Notes: a model not told the origin generated them from the sequence alone. A stretch of 64,000 bases of DNA from Microbacterium aoyamense (GCF_023155855.1 NZ_JAKNUT010000009.1:80053-144052); one strand, 5' to 3'; counted from the stretch's first letter, positions 25,994 through 35,397 are shown. Program-made: numbers and translations.

Positions 25994-26623
25994 TCAGCGC
26001 ACGTCGTAGAGCTCGCCGACCGGAACGGCGAACGACAGCACGTTGCCCGTCTGCGCGAGCGGGCACGCCCATGCGGGGTCGTACGCGCAGGACGGGTTGT
26101 AGGCGAAGTTGAAGTCGAGCACGATCGTGCCGCGTTCGGAGTCCGAGCCGAGGTCTGCGCCCTTGATCGTGTCGATGAGATACCGACCACCGCCGTAGGT
26201 GCCGTCGGGCTGACCGGCGAGCGAGTCACGCACGGGAATGAAGAGTCCCCCGCCGTACGTCGTGAGCCTCCAGACGTCGAGGGTGCCGGCATCCGGAATC
26301 TCGACGACGCCGACCCGCTCGAACGGCACGACGCCGTCGGTGCCCGTCGCGAACTCGAATCCGCCGGCCTCGGCGGGCAGGATGGGCAGTTCGAATCTCC
26401 ACGCGGCATCATACGGGGCGATGGGAAGACCTTCGAAGAGCAGGCGGTCGCTAGAGAGCAGCGGAGTCGCAGGATGCCGGGCCATCAGGTCATCGCGTTC
26501 GATCCGCCACAGCTCGTGCGCCTCTTCGGGGTCGTCCGCTTGCCGGACGGCCGCGTAAAGAGCGAAGACGCGGCGGCGCCAGTCGACGACCTCCGAAGCA
26601 GTGCGCGCAGTCGTGACGGTCAT
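25994..26623 (-). CDS. DUF1684 domain protein
   Basis: A 209-residue protein matching DUF1684: N-terminal helical part (WRRRVFALYAAVR), then beta-rich core with GGGRYLIDTIKGADLG near residue 142 and the hallmark LDFNFAYNPSCAYDPAW near 170 with conserved Asn, Cys and Pro. The function is unknown; the fold is small and cytoplasmic. Monocistronic by its flanks: the gap to the GGDEF gene is 26 bases and it lies upstream-convergent with the acidic peptide gene. Confidence 0.83.
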   Translation of the reverse strand: MTVTTARTASEVVDWRRRVFALYAAVRQADDPEEAHELWRIERDDLMARHPATPLLSSDRLLFEGLPIAPYDAAWRFELPILPAEAGGFEFATGTDGVVPFERVGVVEIPDAGTLDVWRLTTYGGGLFIPVRDSLAGQPDGTYGGGRYLIDTIKGADLGSDSERGTIVLDFNFAYNPSCAYDPAWACPLAQTGNVLSFAVPVGELYDVR

Positions 26624-26649
26624 CCACTCAGGCTACGCATCAAGCACGA

Positions 26650-27984
26650 TCAGTAGTGGACGAGGAGGGTCGAGGTGACCCGGTCGCCGCCGGCGAGCTT
26701 CGCCTGGTACATCGCGTTGTCGGCGGCGCGGATGAGGCGATCCATCGCCGGGGTGCGATCGTTGCCGACGGTGACGACACCCACGCTCGCGGTGATGACG
26801 AGTTCCTCCGGGAGTTCGGGATACGGGCCGGTGATCGCCAGACGGATGCGGTCCGCCACGACGAGCGCGTCATCGGGGGTGTCGACCGGCACGACCGCGA
26901 TGAACTCGTCACCGCCGAAGCGACCCAGCACATCGCTCTCGCGGATGACGCCGCGAATGCGCAGACCGACCTCGCGGAGGAGCGCGTCGCCGGCGCCGTG
27001 ACCGAGCACGTCGTTGACGGCCTTGAAGCCGTCGAGGTCGATGAAGATGACGCTCAGCGCGGTGTAGCCGCCGACGAGCATGCTCGCGACATCCTCTTCG
27101 ACGAGGCGACGATTCGGCAGACCCGTGACCTCGTCGTGCATCGCGGCGCGTCGCACGGTGCCCTCGAGCCGCACGCGGGTGATCGCCTGGGCCGCCTGAT
27201 TGGTGAGGGCTTCGGCCAGGGGCACGGCCTCTTCATCGAACTCGCGCGGATGGTCGAAGTAGCAGATCATCGAGCCGATCGGCTCCCCGTGCGAGCGCAG
27301 CGGCGACGCGATCGCCGCCTGGATGCCGCCGGCGCGATAGACGTCGGCGATCCCGATCCCGGGGAGGTATGCCTCGGCCTCGTCGGGCGTCGTGACGACG
27401 AGCACCTCATCGCTGAGCATCGTGAGCGCGCCGGTCGGCCGGAGACCCTCCGGCCAGTGCGCTGCCAGCGGATTCACGCCCGCGACGTGCACGAGCCCCT
27501 CTGGCCCCGCGATGTGGACGCTCACATGGCTCGCCGCGAACGAGCGCTGCGCGGCATCCACCAGCAACTCGGCCGCATCGATCTCCGTGCGCACATTGCC
27601 GAAGCCGACGGCGGAGTTCAAGAGGATCTGCAGGCGCTTCCGTCCTCGCTCGGACTTGGCCTCGGCGCCGCGAAATCCCTCGGCGAAGGCGGAACGCGCC
27701 GATACATCGAAGACGACGACCTGCTGGGTGGTGCCCCCCGGTTCACCGAGCAGGCCGACGACGACGGGCCGCACGCCGCCCGCCGGCGCATGCAGTGTGG
27801 CGTCGGTCGGCCGATCCCCCTCCGATGCTCCGAGCGGCATCCGCAGCGTGAGCACGCGCTCGAGAGGGCGTCCCACGACGTCGGACGGTTCGCAGTTGAG
27901 CCACTGCAGCAGCGTGTCGTTGACCTCGACGATCGTCGACCCGCGATCGATCGTGATCGAGGCACACCCCGTAAGCTGCAGCAT
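26650..27984 (-). CDS. PAS-GAF-GGDEF diguanylate cyclase
   Basis: A 444-residue soluble signalling protein. Residues 1-110 form a PAS-like domain (ITIDRGSTIVEVNDTLLQWL), about 140-275 a GAF domain, and 285-444 a GGDEF domain with the intact catalytic motif FGGDEF and the inhibitory I-site RESD five residues before it, so active and product-inhibited synthesis of cyclic di-GMP from two GTP is expected. The ATG at 27984 has GAGGACGG upstream; a GTG 12 codons earlier is possible. Signal sensed by PAS/GAF unknown. Confidence 0.87.
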   Translation of the reverse strand: MLQLTGCASITIDRGSTIVEVNDTLLQWLNCEPSDVVGRPLERVLTLRMPLGASEGDRPTDATLHAPAGGVRPVVVGLLGEPGGTTQQVVVFDVSARSAFAEGFRGAEAKSERGRKRLQILLNSAVGFGNVRTEIDAAELLVDAAQRSFAASHVSVHIAGPEGLVHVAGVNPLAAHWPEGLRPTGALTMLSDEVLVVTTPDEAEAYLPGIGIADVYRAGGIQAAIASPLRSHGEPIGSMICYFDHPREFDEEAVPLAEALTNQAAQAITRVRLEGTVRRAAMHDEVTGLPNRRLVEEDVASMLVGGYTALSVIFIDLDGFKAVNDVLGHGAGDALLREVGLRIRGVIRESDVLGRFGGDEFIAVVPVDTPDDALVVADRIRLAITGPYPELPEELVITASVGVVTVGNDRTPAMDRLIRAADNAMYQAKLAGGDRVTSTLLVHY

Positions 27985-28150
27985 CCCGATTCCGTCCTCG
28001 CGGCCGCACTCCCGATGCACGCCTCATCGCAAATGTTCCGTGGTCGAAGGGCGAATGTCAAACCTGACGAGGCAGGAAACTGATTAGTCGCCCTAACCAC
28101 CGATCCTCTGAGAAGTCGGTCAGGTACTGATCGCGCACGAGCCCGGTAGT

Positions 28151-29941
28151 TCAGGGCGAGAGTTCGTCGATCGTCATCGCCGCCGTCAGGAGCGCCAAGT
28201 GGCTGAGCGCCTGCGGCAGATTGCCGCGGAACGCGCCGGAGTCGGGGTCGATCATCTCGGCGAGCAGTCCGACGTCGTTCACGTGCGCGCGGAGCTCGTC
28301 CATGAGTTCGATGGCCTCGGCGTGCCGGCCGACGCACGCGAGGGCGGATGCCGCCCAGAATCCGCACGCGACGAAGGTCGCCTCTTCCTGCTGGACTCCC
28401 GAGTAGCGGTAGAGGTGCGGCCCGGCGCCGAGCTCTTCCCGCAGCGCGTCGACCGTCGATGACATGCGCTCGCCGCGGTCGAAGCCGCTCATGGCGTGGA
28501 GGAGCACCGAGGCGTCGAGATCGTCGGTCTCCGGATGCATCACATAGGCGCCCCGGACGTCCGACCAGCAGTTCTCGTGGACCCATTCCTCGATGCGCGC
28601 GCGCTCGGACCGCCAGCGGTCGGCGCTGCCTGCGACCTGACCGAGCTCGGCGAGATGCACCGCGTCGCCGAGGGCCTGCCAGCATCCCATCTTCGAGGAC
28701 GTGTAGTGCTGCAGGTCGGGCAGCTCCCACATGCCCGCATCGCGATTGCGCCACAGGTCGCACGTGCGGTCGGCGATCGCGGCCAGCATACGACCCGTCG
28801 CGACGTCGAGGATGTTGCCGGCGTCGACGTACGTACGGCAGATCGCCAGCAGGTCGCCGAATACTCCGAGCTGCAGCTGCCCCTGCGCCGGGTTGCCCGT
28901 GACCACGGGGCCGAGGCCGCGCCACCCCGCGACATCGTACTCCTGCACTCCCACCGGCACGTCGCCGTCGAGTCCATAGAAGATGTGCAGCTCGGGACCG
29001 TTCTCGCGGATCGTGCGCAGCAGCCACGAGATCGCCGCATGCGTCTCTTCGCGCAGCCCGAAGCGCACGAGCGCGTGCGCCGTGTAGGCGAGATCGCGCA
29101 CCCACGCGAACCGGTAGTCCCAATTCTTGCCACCACGGGGACTCTCGGGGAGGGAGGAGGTCGCAGCGGCGGCGATCGCGCCGGTCGGGCTGAAGATGAG
29201 GAGCTTCAGGGCCAGCGCGCTGCGCTGCACGTCGTCACTCCACCTGCCCTCGTACGAGAACTCCCTCGACCACGCCCGCCAGTTGCGGATCGTCCGGTCG
29301 ATGCCCTCGTCGACGATCGCGGGGTCAGGAAGGTGCACGGGCTCGTCATGCGTCGCGACGACGACGAGCATGTGGCGAGAGCCCGCCTCGGTCGCGAAGG
29401 CGCCGCGGACTTCGGGATGCGGCTTTTCGGGGGACGTGCGCGGGTGGTGACGGCTGCCGACGACCGCGATCGTCGCGTCACCCACGCGGATGACAGGACC
29501 CGACCGCGTGCGCTCGATCCACGGCGAGGCCGTGCCGAGCGCCGTGCCCGGCCGGACCCGCCAGCGGAATCGCACCGAACCCGAGACCCCCTCGATGCGA
29601 CGCGCCAGCTCAGCCCACGGCAAACGTCCGGCAACGCCGGTGACGAGGGCATCGGTGACGATCGCGCGGCCGGTCTCGGTCGTGAACGTCGTCGTCAGAA
29701 CGTTCGTGCCGGCGAGGTAGCGCCGCGATACCGAGTACTCGCCCACGGGTTCGAGCTCGATGCATCCGCCCGTCTCGTCGTCGAGCAGCCGAGCGAAGAT
29801 CGGCAGGGAGTTCAGGTTCGGGATCGGCAGCCAGTCGACCTGGCCGCGCAGACCGATGAGCGCCACCGTCCGGCCGTCGCCGATCGCCGCGTACGACCGG
29901 AGTTCCTCACCCGGTGGGGACGAGGAGGGGCGCGCGGGCAC
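28151..29941 (-). CDS. glycoside hydrolase family 15 (glucoamylase/trehalase-like)
   Basis: A 596-residue GH15 enzyme: an N-terminal beta-sandwich (SYAAIGDGRTVALIGLRGQVDWLPIP) followed by an (alpha/alpha)6 barrel with NWDYRFAWVRDLAYTAHALV near residue 275 and QQEEATFVACGFWAASAL near 525, the regions carrying the two catalytic acids in the family. Actinobacterial members of this shape often act as cytoplasmic trehalases or on short alpha-glucans. No signal peptide. GTG 29941 follows the small acidic gene by 5 bases; last gene of a stress-type operon with Dps, SDR and an F420 enzyme. Confidence 0.88.
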   Translation of the reverse strand: MPARPSSSPPGEELRSYAAIGDGRTVALIGLRGQVDWLPIPNLNSLPIFARLLDDETGGCIELEPVGEYSVSRRYLAGTNVLTTTFTTETGRAIVTDALVTGVAGRLPWAELARRIEGVSGSVRFRWRVRPGTALGTASPWIERTRSGPVIRVGDATIAVVGSRHHPRTSPEKPHPEVRGAFATEAGSRHMLVVVATHDEPVHLPDPAIVDEGIDRTIRNWRAWSREFSYEGRWSDDVQRSALALKLLIFSPTGAIAAAATSSLPESPRGGKNWDYRFAWVRDLAYTAHALVRFGLREETHAAISWLLRTIRENGPELHIFYGLDGDVPVGVQEYDVAGWRGLGPVVTGNPAQGQLQLGVFGDLLAICRTYVDAGNILDVATGRMLAAIADRTCDLWRNRDAGMWELPDLQHYTSSKMGCWQALGDAVHLAELGQVAGSADRWRSERARIEEWVHENCWSDVRGAYVMHPETDDLDASVLLHAMSGFDRGERMSSTVDALREELGAGPHLYRYSGVQQEEATFVACGFWAASALACVGRHAEAIELMDELRAHVNDVGLLAEMIDPDSGAFRGNLPQALSHLALLTAAMTIDELSP

Positions 29942-29946
29942 GCCGG

Positions 29947-30189
29947 TCAGACGTCCTTGTCGGGCGTGGGGTCGCCGGGGTCTTCGGGATCAGGGGATGC
30001 CGGTGACCCCTCGATGCTCTCCAGCGAGCCGGGCAGGGTCAGATCCTCGTCCGGGATGACATCCTCCGCTCGGGGCGGTTCGTCCTCGCCGTGCACGCCG
30101 CCGTCGTTGCGCTCAGGCGCGCCTCCCGAGGCCGTGTCGGCCTCGACGTTCTCGTCCGGCACACCTTGGGTGTTCGGCTGATCGCTCAT
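29947..30189 (-). CDS. 80-residue acidic, disordered hypothetical protein
   Basis: A Pro/Asp/Glu-rich hydrophilic protein (DEPPRAEDVIPDEDL, then SPASPDPEDPGDP), without signal or membrane segment and probably disordered. ATG at 30189 has GGAGAC upstream. It sits between the F420 oxidoreductase gene (28 bases) and GH15 gene (5 bases) on the same strand, so is part of that operon. No function can be given; proteins of this composition commonly accompany stress operons in this family. Confidence 0.7.
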   Translation of the reverse strand: MSDQPNTQGVPDENVEADTASGGAPERNDGGVHGEDEPPRAEDVIPDEDLTLPGSLESIEGSPASPDPEDPGDPTPDKDV

Positions 30190-30217
30190 ATCTCGTCTCC
30201 TTCTCTCGCGGTGCGCG

Positions 30218-31186
30218 TCACAGGGCGCGCAGCTCGGCCAGCAGATCCTTCGCGGCGCCCTCGAGGAAGGGCGTCTGCGCGTCATCGCCGACCTGCACGA
30301 CGGCCACGTCGGTGAAACCCGCGTCGACGTACTCCTTCACCGCCGCGACGATCTTGTCGAGGTCGGGGCCGCACGGGATCGCCTCGGCGACGTCCTCAGG
30401 CCGGACGAACTGGCTCGCGCCCTCGAAGCCGGCGGGGGTGGGCAGGTCGGCGTTGACCGCCCAGCCCCCGCCGAACCAGCGGAACTGGTCGTGAGCCCTC
30501 GCGATCGCTGTCTTCTCGTCGGGGTCCCAGCTGATCGGGATCTGGCCGATCTTGCGCGATGCGCCGTCGTGCGCGGCATCCCACTGATCGATGACGTCCT
30601 TGTCCGGCTGCACCGCCACGAGGTGGTCCCCGAGCGGCGCGAAGCGCTCGACCGATTCGTCGCCCGAGACGGCGAGCGCGAGGGGCACCGGCGTGTCCGG
30701 GGCATCCCAGATCCGCGCCGAATCCACGCGGAAGTAGTCGCCCTCCCATGTCGTGAGTTCGCCGGTATGCAGCTCCCGGATGATGGCGATCGCCTCTTCG
30801 AGCATGTCCTGGCGCGCGCTCACGGCGGGCCAGCCTTCGCCGATCACATGCTCGTTGAGGTTCTCACCCGATCCGAGGCCGAGGATGAAGCGACCTTCGG
30901 CGAGATCCTGGAGCGTCGCCGCCTTCTGGGCGACGATCGCCGGGTGATAGCGCATCGTCGGGCACGTGACGTAGGTCATGAGCTCGACGCGGGAAGTGGC
31001 GTGAGCGACCGCGCCCAGCATCGACCACGCGTACGGCGAGTGCCCCTGGCTCGTGAGCCACGGCGAGAAGTGGTCGCTCGACACTTCGAAGTCGAATCCG
31101 ACCTCCTCCGCCGCGATGGCATAGCGCACGAGGTCGCGCGCGCCGCTCTGCTCCGTCATGAGGGTGTAGCCGAACTTCGTGGTCAT
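30218..31186 (-). CDS. F420-dependent LLM-class oxidoreductase
   Basis: A 322-residue TIM barrel of the luciferase-like superfamily, in the subgroup related to F420-dependent glucose-6-phosphate dehydrogenase. KFGYTLMTEQSGARDLVRYA, EVSSDHFSPWL near residue 38, TYVTCPTMRYHPAIVAQ and LGLGSGENLNEHV near 105 are diagnostic. It would carry out hydride transfer with cofactor F420. The ATG at 31186 with GAGGAG seven bases upstream fixes the start; longer upstream frame belongs to the antisense of the SDR gene. Substrate unknown. Member of the Dps-SDR-F420-GH15 stress operon. Confidence 0.87.
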   Translation of the reverse strand: MTTKFGYTLMTEQSGARDLVRYAIAAEEVGFDFEVSSDHFSPWLTSQGHSPYAWSMLGAVAHATSRVELMTYVTCPTMRYHPAIVAQKAATLQDLAEGRFILGLGSGENLNEHVIGEGWPAVSARQDMLEEAIAIIRELHTGELTTWEGDYFRVDSARIWDAPDTPVPLALAVSGDESVERFAPLGDHLVAVQPDKDVIDQWDAAHDGASRKIGQIPISWDPDEKTAIARAHDQFRWFGGGWAVNADLPTPAGFEGASQFVRPEDVAEAIPCGPDLDKIVAAVKEYVDAGFTDVAVVQVGDDAQTPFLEGAAKDLLAELRAL

Positions 31187-31202
31187 GATGCTCCTCGCAT
31201 TC

Positions 31203-32003
31203 TCAGATGGTGGCGACCGAGCCCGAGTCGACCCGGTAGTTGGAACCGTTGACGAACGAGGCGCGGTCCGAGCAGAGGAACGCGATGACGGCGGCCACTT
31301 CTTCGGGCTCACCCCGCCGGCCCAGTTCCATATACGGCCGCTCCTCGGCGAGGAAGGACTGGATGGCCTTGGCCGGCGTCGTGCCGAGCTCATCCGCGCG
31401 CTTGCGCATCATGGCGTCGGTCATGGGGGTGTGGATGAATGCCGGCGAGACGGCGTTGACGAGCAGTCCCTCCGACGCATAGGACCGCGAAAGCCCCTTC
31501 GCGAGCGCGAGGATCCCCGCCTTCGCCGCGCAGTACGGCAACTCGTCGTCGTAGGGCTGCACGGCATCCTCCGACGCGAGGAACACGAGCCGGCCCCACC
31601 CGCCCTTGCGCAGCGACGGCAGGAACTGACGGACCACGCGGACCGGACCGATCAGGTCGGTCTCGATCGTCTTGACCCAGCCTTCGTCGGTGATCTCGTG
31701 GAAGAGACCCTGGGCCCCCGTGACCCCGGCGGACTGCACGAGGATGTCGATGTCGCCGACGGCATCCATCACCTTCTCGTGAAGCTCTGCGAGCGAGTCG
31801 ACGCTCGTGATGTCGGCGTCGAACGCATGCAACGTGCCCGACGACGCCTTGAGCTTCTTCGCTGCGTCGGCGAGGGCATCGGCGTCCTTGTCGGTCAGGA
31901 CGACCGTCGCGCCTTCATCGAGCAGCAGACGGGCGGTGTGCCATCCGATCCCCGAATCGCCTCCCGTGATGAGCGCGACGCGGCCGCTGATTCCGAGGTC
32001 CAT
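31203..32003 (-). CDS. SDR family oxidoreductase
   Basis: A 266-residue classical short-chain dehydrogenase: cofactor motif TGGDSGIG at residues 13-20, DADITSVDSLAELHE, NNAG replaced by QSAG near 92, catalytic Ser in LASEDAVQ and YCAAK (Tyr-xxx-Lys) near 160, then NAVSPAFIHTPM. NAD(P)-dependent oxidoreduction of an alcohol or ketone; substrate unknown. The QSAG in place of NNAG slightly departs from the classical pattern. It follows dps after 9 bases and precedes the F420 enzyme by 16. Confidence 0.87.
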   Translation of the reverse strand: MDLGISGRVALITGGDSGIGWHTARLLLDEGATVVLTDKDADALADAAKKLKASSGTLHAFDADITSVDSLAELHEKVMDAVGDIDILVQSAGVTGAQGLFHEITDEGWVKTIETDLIGPVRVVRQFLPSLRKGGWGRLVFLASEDAVQPYDDELPYCAAKAGILALAKGLSRSYASEGLLVNAVSPAFIHTPMTDAMMRKRADELGTTPAKAIQSFLAEERPYMELGRRGEPEEVAAVIAFLCSDRASFVNGSNYRVDSGSVATI

Positions 32004-32012
32004 GCCCGGTCG

Positions 32013-32579
32013 TCACTTCGCGCGCGGCGCGGGAGTGCGGTTCTCGGCGCTGACCATCCACGCGAACTGCTCGAGCTTCTCGATGATCGCGTGCAGGATG
32101 TCGGCGCTCGTCGGGTCCTCCTCGTCGACGTCGTCGTGCACACCGCGCATCGTGGCGACCGTCGCGTCGAGCCGCTGGGTGATGAGATCGACCGTCTCGG
32201 ACGTATCGATCTCGCCCTGCGGATACTCGGGGAGCGTCGTCGTCTCGGCGACCGTGTCGCTGCGGCCGTCGGGGATGCCGTGCAGGGCGCGCATGCGCTC
32301 GGCGACCGTGTCGCTGAACTCGCGTGCCGCTTCGATGATCTCGTCGAGCTGGCGGTGGGTGTCGCGGAAGTTGCGCCCCACGACGTTCCAGTGCGCCTGC
32401 TTGCCCTGGATCTGCAGCTCGAGCAGGTCGACGAGCACGGCCTGCAGATTCTCATCGAGCGTCTTCGATGCGACGAAGCCCTTCTCGGCGTTCTGCCGCC
32501 GGGTCTGCTTCGCGCCGGTTCCACCGGGAGCTCGTCGCGAAGCGGTCTTCGCGGAGGCGGTCGTCTTCGTGGTCGCCAT
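32013..32579 (-). CDS. dps: Dps-family DNA-binding ferritin-like protein
   Basis: A 188-residue protein: a Lys/Arg/Thr-rich N-terminal tail of about 30 residues, as in DNA-binding Dps, followed by the four-helix bundle. The ferroxidase-site helices are seen in QGKQAHWNVVGRNFRDTHRQ (His, then Asp/His region near residue 62) and QLDEIIEAAREFSD. It oxidises and stores iron with peroxide and compacts DNA in stress. It is the first gene of a five-gene minus-strand operon and is preceded by a 276-base region with palindromes. Confidence 0.9.
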   Translation of the reverse strand: MATTKTTASAKTASRRAPGGTGAKQTRRQNAEKGFVASKTLDENLQAVLVDLLELQIQGKQAHWNVVGRNFRDTHRQLDEIIEAAREFSDTVAERMRALHGIPDGRSDTVAETTTLPEYPQGEIDTSETVDLITQRLDATVATMRGVHDDVDEEDPTSADILHAIIEKLEQFAWMVSAENRTPAPRAK

Positions 32580-32646
32580 GATCAGGCTCCGATCTCTTCG
32601 TCCGTACCGACGCTAACGACGACGCGGCGATGGATGACGGGGGTTG

Positions 32647-32702
32647 ACGCATGGCGATGCGTGCGCAAGAGGTCGGCAGTCAAAACTAGTTAGGCTTCCT
32701 AA
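32647..32702. promoter_or_regulatory. palindromes upstream of dps
   Basis: Two inverted repeats lie in the region between dps and the divergent phytochrome gene: ACGCAT-GGCG-ATGCGT at 32647-32662 (perfect 6-4-6) and TTAGG-CTT-CCTAA at 32690-32702 (perfect 5-3-5). The latter resembles the arms of DtxR/IdeR-type iron boxes but is shorter than the 19-base consensus. Confidence 0.35.
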
Positions 32703-32855
32703 TCACCCCCTGACCTGCCTTCTTTTGACCGGCGCGGCAACGGATCCGAACTTCTTCGCCGGCCCCGCGTAGGATCTGAGAGAGCGGACGACACGGACCG
32801 ACGAGGGTCCGCATCCGTCACGATCCACGCGCCGCCCGCCCCTGAAAGGCCTTCG

Positions 32856-34802
32856 TTGACCGACACGTCCACCCCTTCGCCCGACGAGCACAGGGAGCGG
32901 CTTCTCGCCGAGCAGCGACGCGCCGAAGAGTGCGCGGCCGAGCCGATCCGCACGATCGGCCGCATCCAGTCCCACGGATACCTCTTCGGCGTCGATGAAG
33001 CCACCGGACTCGTCGTGATGGCGGGCGAGAACTCCGCGGAGTGGCTCGGGCGCGACCTGCGCGAGGCCGGGGACTCGACGCTCTCGTGGGCGATCGACCA
33101 GAGCCTGGCCGTCGACCCCGTGCGCGCGGAGTTCGACGGCATGCGCTGCGATGTCATCGTCCACCGCGGTACGTCGCCGCTCATCGTCGAGCTCGAGCCC
33201 GTCATCCCCGACCTCGACTACGTGCGCACCGGTGTCGTCGGAGCCATCCAGCGTCTCTCCGGCATCACCGATCCCGACGAGCTGCGTCATACCGCTGCCC
33301 GTGAGATGAAGCAGATCACGGGCTACGACCGCGTCATGTGCTACGCGTTCTACGACGACGGCCACGGCCAGGTCGTGGCCGACGAGCGCGAGCCCGACAT
33401 GGAGCCGTATCTCGGCCTGCACTTCCCCGCGTCCGACATCCCCGCGCAGGCGCGGGCTCTCTATCTCGAGAAGCGGTCGCGCGTCATCGCCGACACCGAC
33501 GACGCCGGCTCGCCTCTGGTGACATCCCTCGATCCGACGACCCAGTTCGACCTCAGCCTGAGCGAGCTGCGCTCCGCGTCGCCGCAGCACATGCAGTTCA
33601 TGCGCAACATGGGGCAGGCGGCGACCGTATCCTTCGCGGTCGTCGGCGACGGCCGGCTCGTCGGGATGTTCACGTGCGCACACCGCACGCCGCGTCGGCT
33701 TCCCGTGCTGCTGCGGCGGGCCCTCGAGGTCCTTGCATTGCAGGTCGCGTCGCAACTGGCTGCGGCCGAGCAGATCCGTGAGCTCCGACGCCAGCTCGAC
33801 GCCCGTCAGCGTCGGGCCGCGATCACCGCTCCGCTGTACGGACGACAGGATGCCGGCGAGCTCCTCATGACCGGAAGCCGCACGGTCCTCGACGCCGTCG
33901 CGGCGGACGGCGCGATCCTGCGGATGCACCGCACGGTCCGCACGGTCGGCGAGGTCCCCGATCCGGCAACGCTGCTGAGCGCACTCGACGAAGCGGGCGC
34001 CATCGCACTCGCCTCCGACGCTCTGCCCATCGAGCACCCCGTCCTGGCAGCGGCCGCGCCGGGCGTCGCGGGTCTCGTCGTCGTGCCCCTCGGCGCCGAG
34101 GGCGACCGCCTCGTCTTCGTGCGACGAGAGGTGGCGCGGACGGTGGACTGGCTCGGCGACCAGAGGCCGGCCAACCGCGACCAGCCGCTCTCGCCCCGGC
34201 GGTCCTTCTCGGCATGGAGGGAAGAGGTGAGGGGTCACAGCGTCCCGTGGGATCACGATGCCGAGAGCGCCTTCGACCTGGGCGAGGACATCCGTGCCGC
34301 CCTCGCCGCCCGGGCGCAGGCCGAGCTCGCTGAGCTCGCCTGGCGCGACTCTCTGACCGGCCTGCACAACCGTCGTTTCCTCGACGACCGCCTCCACACG
34401 CTGCTCGCCGACGGCGACGTCGGACTCGTCTTCCTCGACCTCGACGATTTCAAGCGCATCAACGACACCTACGGGCACGACGTGGGCGACGCGGTGCTCA
34501 CGGCCGCGGGCAGGCGGCTCACGGGCGTGACGCGCTCGTCGGATCTGGCGATCCGCTTCGGCGGCGATGAGTTCGTGATCGTCGTCGTCGGCGCCGGGAC
34601 CGTCGACGCCTCCGCGGTCGCCGAGCGGGCCCTCGCCGCCATCAGCGAGCCGATCGCCGTGGAAGGGACGGTCGTCACCGTGGCGGGCTCGGCCGGGATC
34701 GTCACGGCTGCGCAGGGGTCCGAAGCGGCCGAGATCCTCAGCGCGGCCGACGCCGCGATGTATCGCGCCAAGCGTGCCGGCGGCGGCCGGGTGTCAGGCT
34801 GA
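32856..34802 (+). CDS. bacteriophytochrome-GGDEF photoreceptor
   Basis: A 648-residue red/far-red light sensor. PAS domain with Cys26 before EPIRTIGRIQSHGYLFG, the bilin-attachment position of bacteriophytochromes; GAF domain with FPASDIP near residue 190 and HMQFMRNMG near 248; PHY domain with RRSFSAWREEVRGHSVPW near 450; and a C-terminal GGDEF domain with intact FGGDEF near 569 and I-site RSSD. It should turn light into cyclic di-GMP synthesis. TTG start at 32856 follows GAAAGG by 8 bases. No heme oxygenase gene is adjacent, so biliverdin must come from elsewhere. Confidence 0.93.
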   Translation: MTDTSTPSPDEHRERLLAEQRRAEECAAEPIRTIGRIQSHGYLFGVDEATGLVVMAGENSAEWLGRDLREAGDSTLSWAIDQSLAVDPVRAEFDGMRCDVIVHRGTSPLIVELEPVIPDLDYVRTGVVGAIQRLSGITDPDELRHTAAREMKQITGYDRVMCYAFYDDGHGQVVADEREPDMEPYLGLHFPASDIPAQARALYLEKRSRVIADTDDAGSPLVTSLDPTTQFDLSLSELRSASPQHMQFMRNMGQAATVSFAVVGDGRLVGMFTCAHRTPRRLPVLLRRALEVLALQVASQLAAAEQIRELRRQLDARQRRAAITAPLYGRQDAGELLMTGSRTVLDAVAADGAILRMHRTVRTVGEVPDPATLLSALDEAGAIALASDALPIEHPVLAAAAPGVAGLVVVPLGAEGDRLVFVRREVARTVDWLGDQRPANRDQPLSPRRSFSAWREEVRGHSVPWDHDAESAFDLGEDIRAALAARAQAELAELAWRDSLTGLHNRRFLDDRLHTLLADGDVGLVFLDLDDFKRINDTYGHDVGDAVLTAAGRRLTGVTRSSDLAIRFGGDEFVIVVVGAGTVDASAVAERALAAISEPIAVEGTVVTVAGSAGIVTAAQGSEAAEILSAADAAMYRAKRAGGGRVSG

Positions 34803-35093
34803 CGCCGACGGTTCGGGAACGATCCGCAGGCCCCCGGGTGAGTTCGCCGTGTCGACGAGGTCCTGCAACCACTGCTTGCTGATCTCGGGCATGGGCGCTT
34901 CGTACTCGAAGCGCAGCGCCACGACCGGCGAGATCCAGACCGCCTGACGTCTGCTGCCGTCCTCGTCGGAGAGAGCGAACGAGAAGCTCTCCTGGCGGCG
35001 GAGCTTGGCCATCACCACGAGCTCGAGATGCGCGAGCGTACGGTCGTCGATCTCGAAGGACGTCGCCGGCGAACCGTAGTGGAATGCACCCAT
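34794..35093 (-). CDS. DUF7882-type small protein (copy 1)
   Basis: A 99-residue protein of a small family common in Microbacteriaceae (often mislabelled DNA ligase). Shared pattern with copy 2 at 36314: MG-x-(F/M)-x-Y start, a DDR-LAHL helix, KLRR(Q/G)E(S/A)F, a V-W-(I/L)-(S/T)-P strand and ANSP-GL-(R/S)-(I/L)-VPEP at the end. Soluble, function unknown. Its end overlaps the end of the phytochrome gene by 9 bases in convergent orientation. Confidence 0.75.
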   Translation of the reverse strand: MGAFHYGSPATSFEIDDRTLAHLELVVMAKLRRQESFSFALSDEDGSRRQAVWISPVVALRFEYEAPMPEISKQWLQDLVDTANSPGGLRIVPEPSASA

Positions 35094-35136
35094 TCCCCCA
35101 CTCTAAGCCGCAGATCAGCCGCACTAGGGTGGAGGG

Positions 35137-35397
35137 ATGGCGATCGTGAACCGACTGACCGTGGACGGCCGAGACTACTTCCTTCCGGAGCCCGTCTCCG
35201 AACTCAAGGAGCAGATCCTCGCCGCGATCCGCGCCGGCGGCGGCTACGTGAACGTCCCGCCCCTCCGCGGAGGTCCCGGCATCGACATCCTCTTCTCCCC
35301 CGGCATGCCCGTCACCTGGTCGCAGATCGAGGTGCCGGATGCCGCGCCTGCGCCGTCGGACGGCTCGACCGAACCGGACAGCGGCTTCGACATCTGA
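35137..35397 (+). CDS. 86-residue hypothetical protein
   Basis: ATG 35137 is preceded by a GGAGGG-like purine run. The protein opens IVNRLTVDGRDYFLPEPVSELKEQILAAI, contains GGGYVNVPP and ends in an acidic tail; no signal or membrane segment. It diverges by 43 bases from the DUF7882 copy 1. It looks like a small alpha/beta protein of the same lineage-specific set. No family name can be given with confidence. Confidence 0.65.
   Translation: MAIVNRLTVDGRDYFLPEPVSELKEQILAAIRAGGGYVNVPPLRGGPGIDILFSPGMPVTWSQIEVPDAAPAPSDGSTEPDSGFDI

Noticed and set aside
32703..34478. 591-codon minus-strand open frame opposite the phytochrome gene
   Set aside because: Mirror image of a GC-rich real gene; low-complexity composition, no domain, no RBS.
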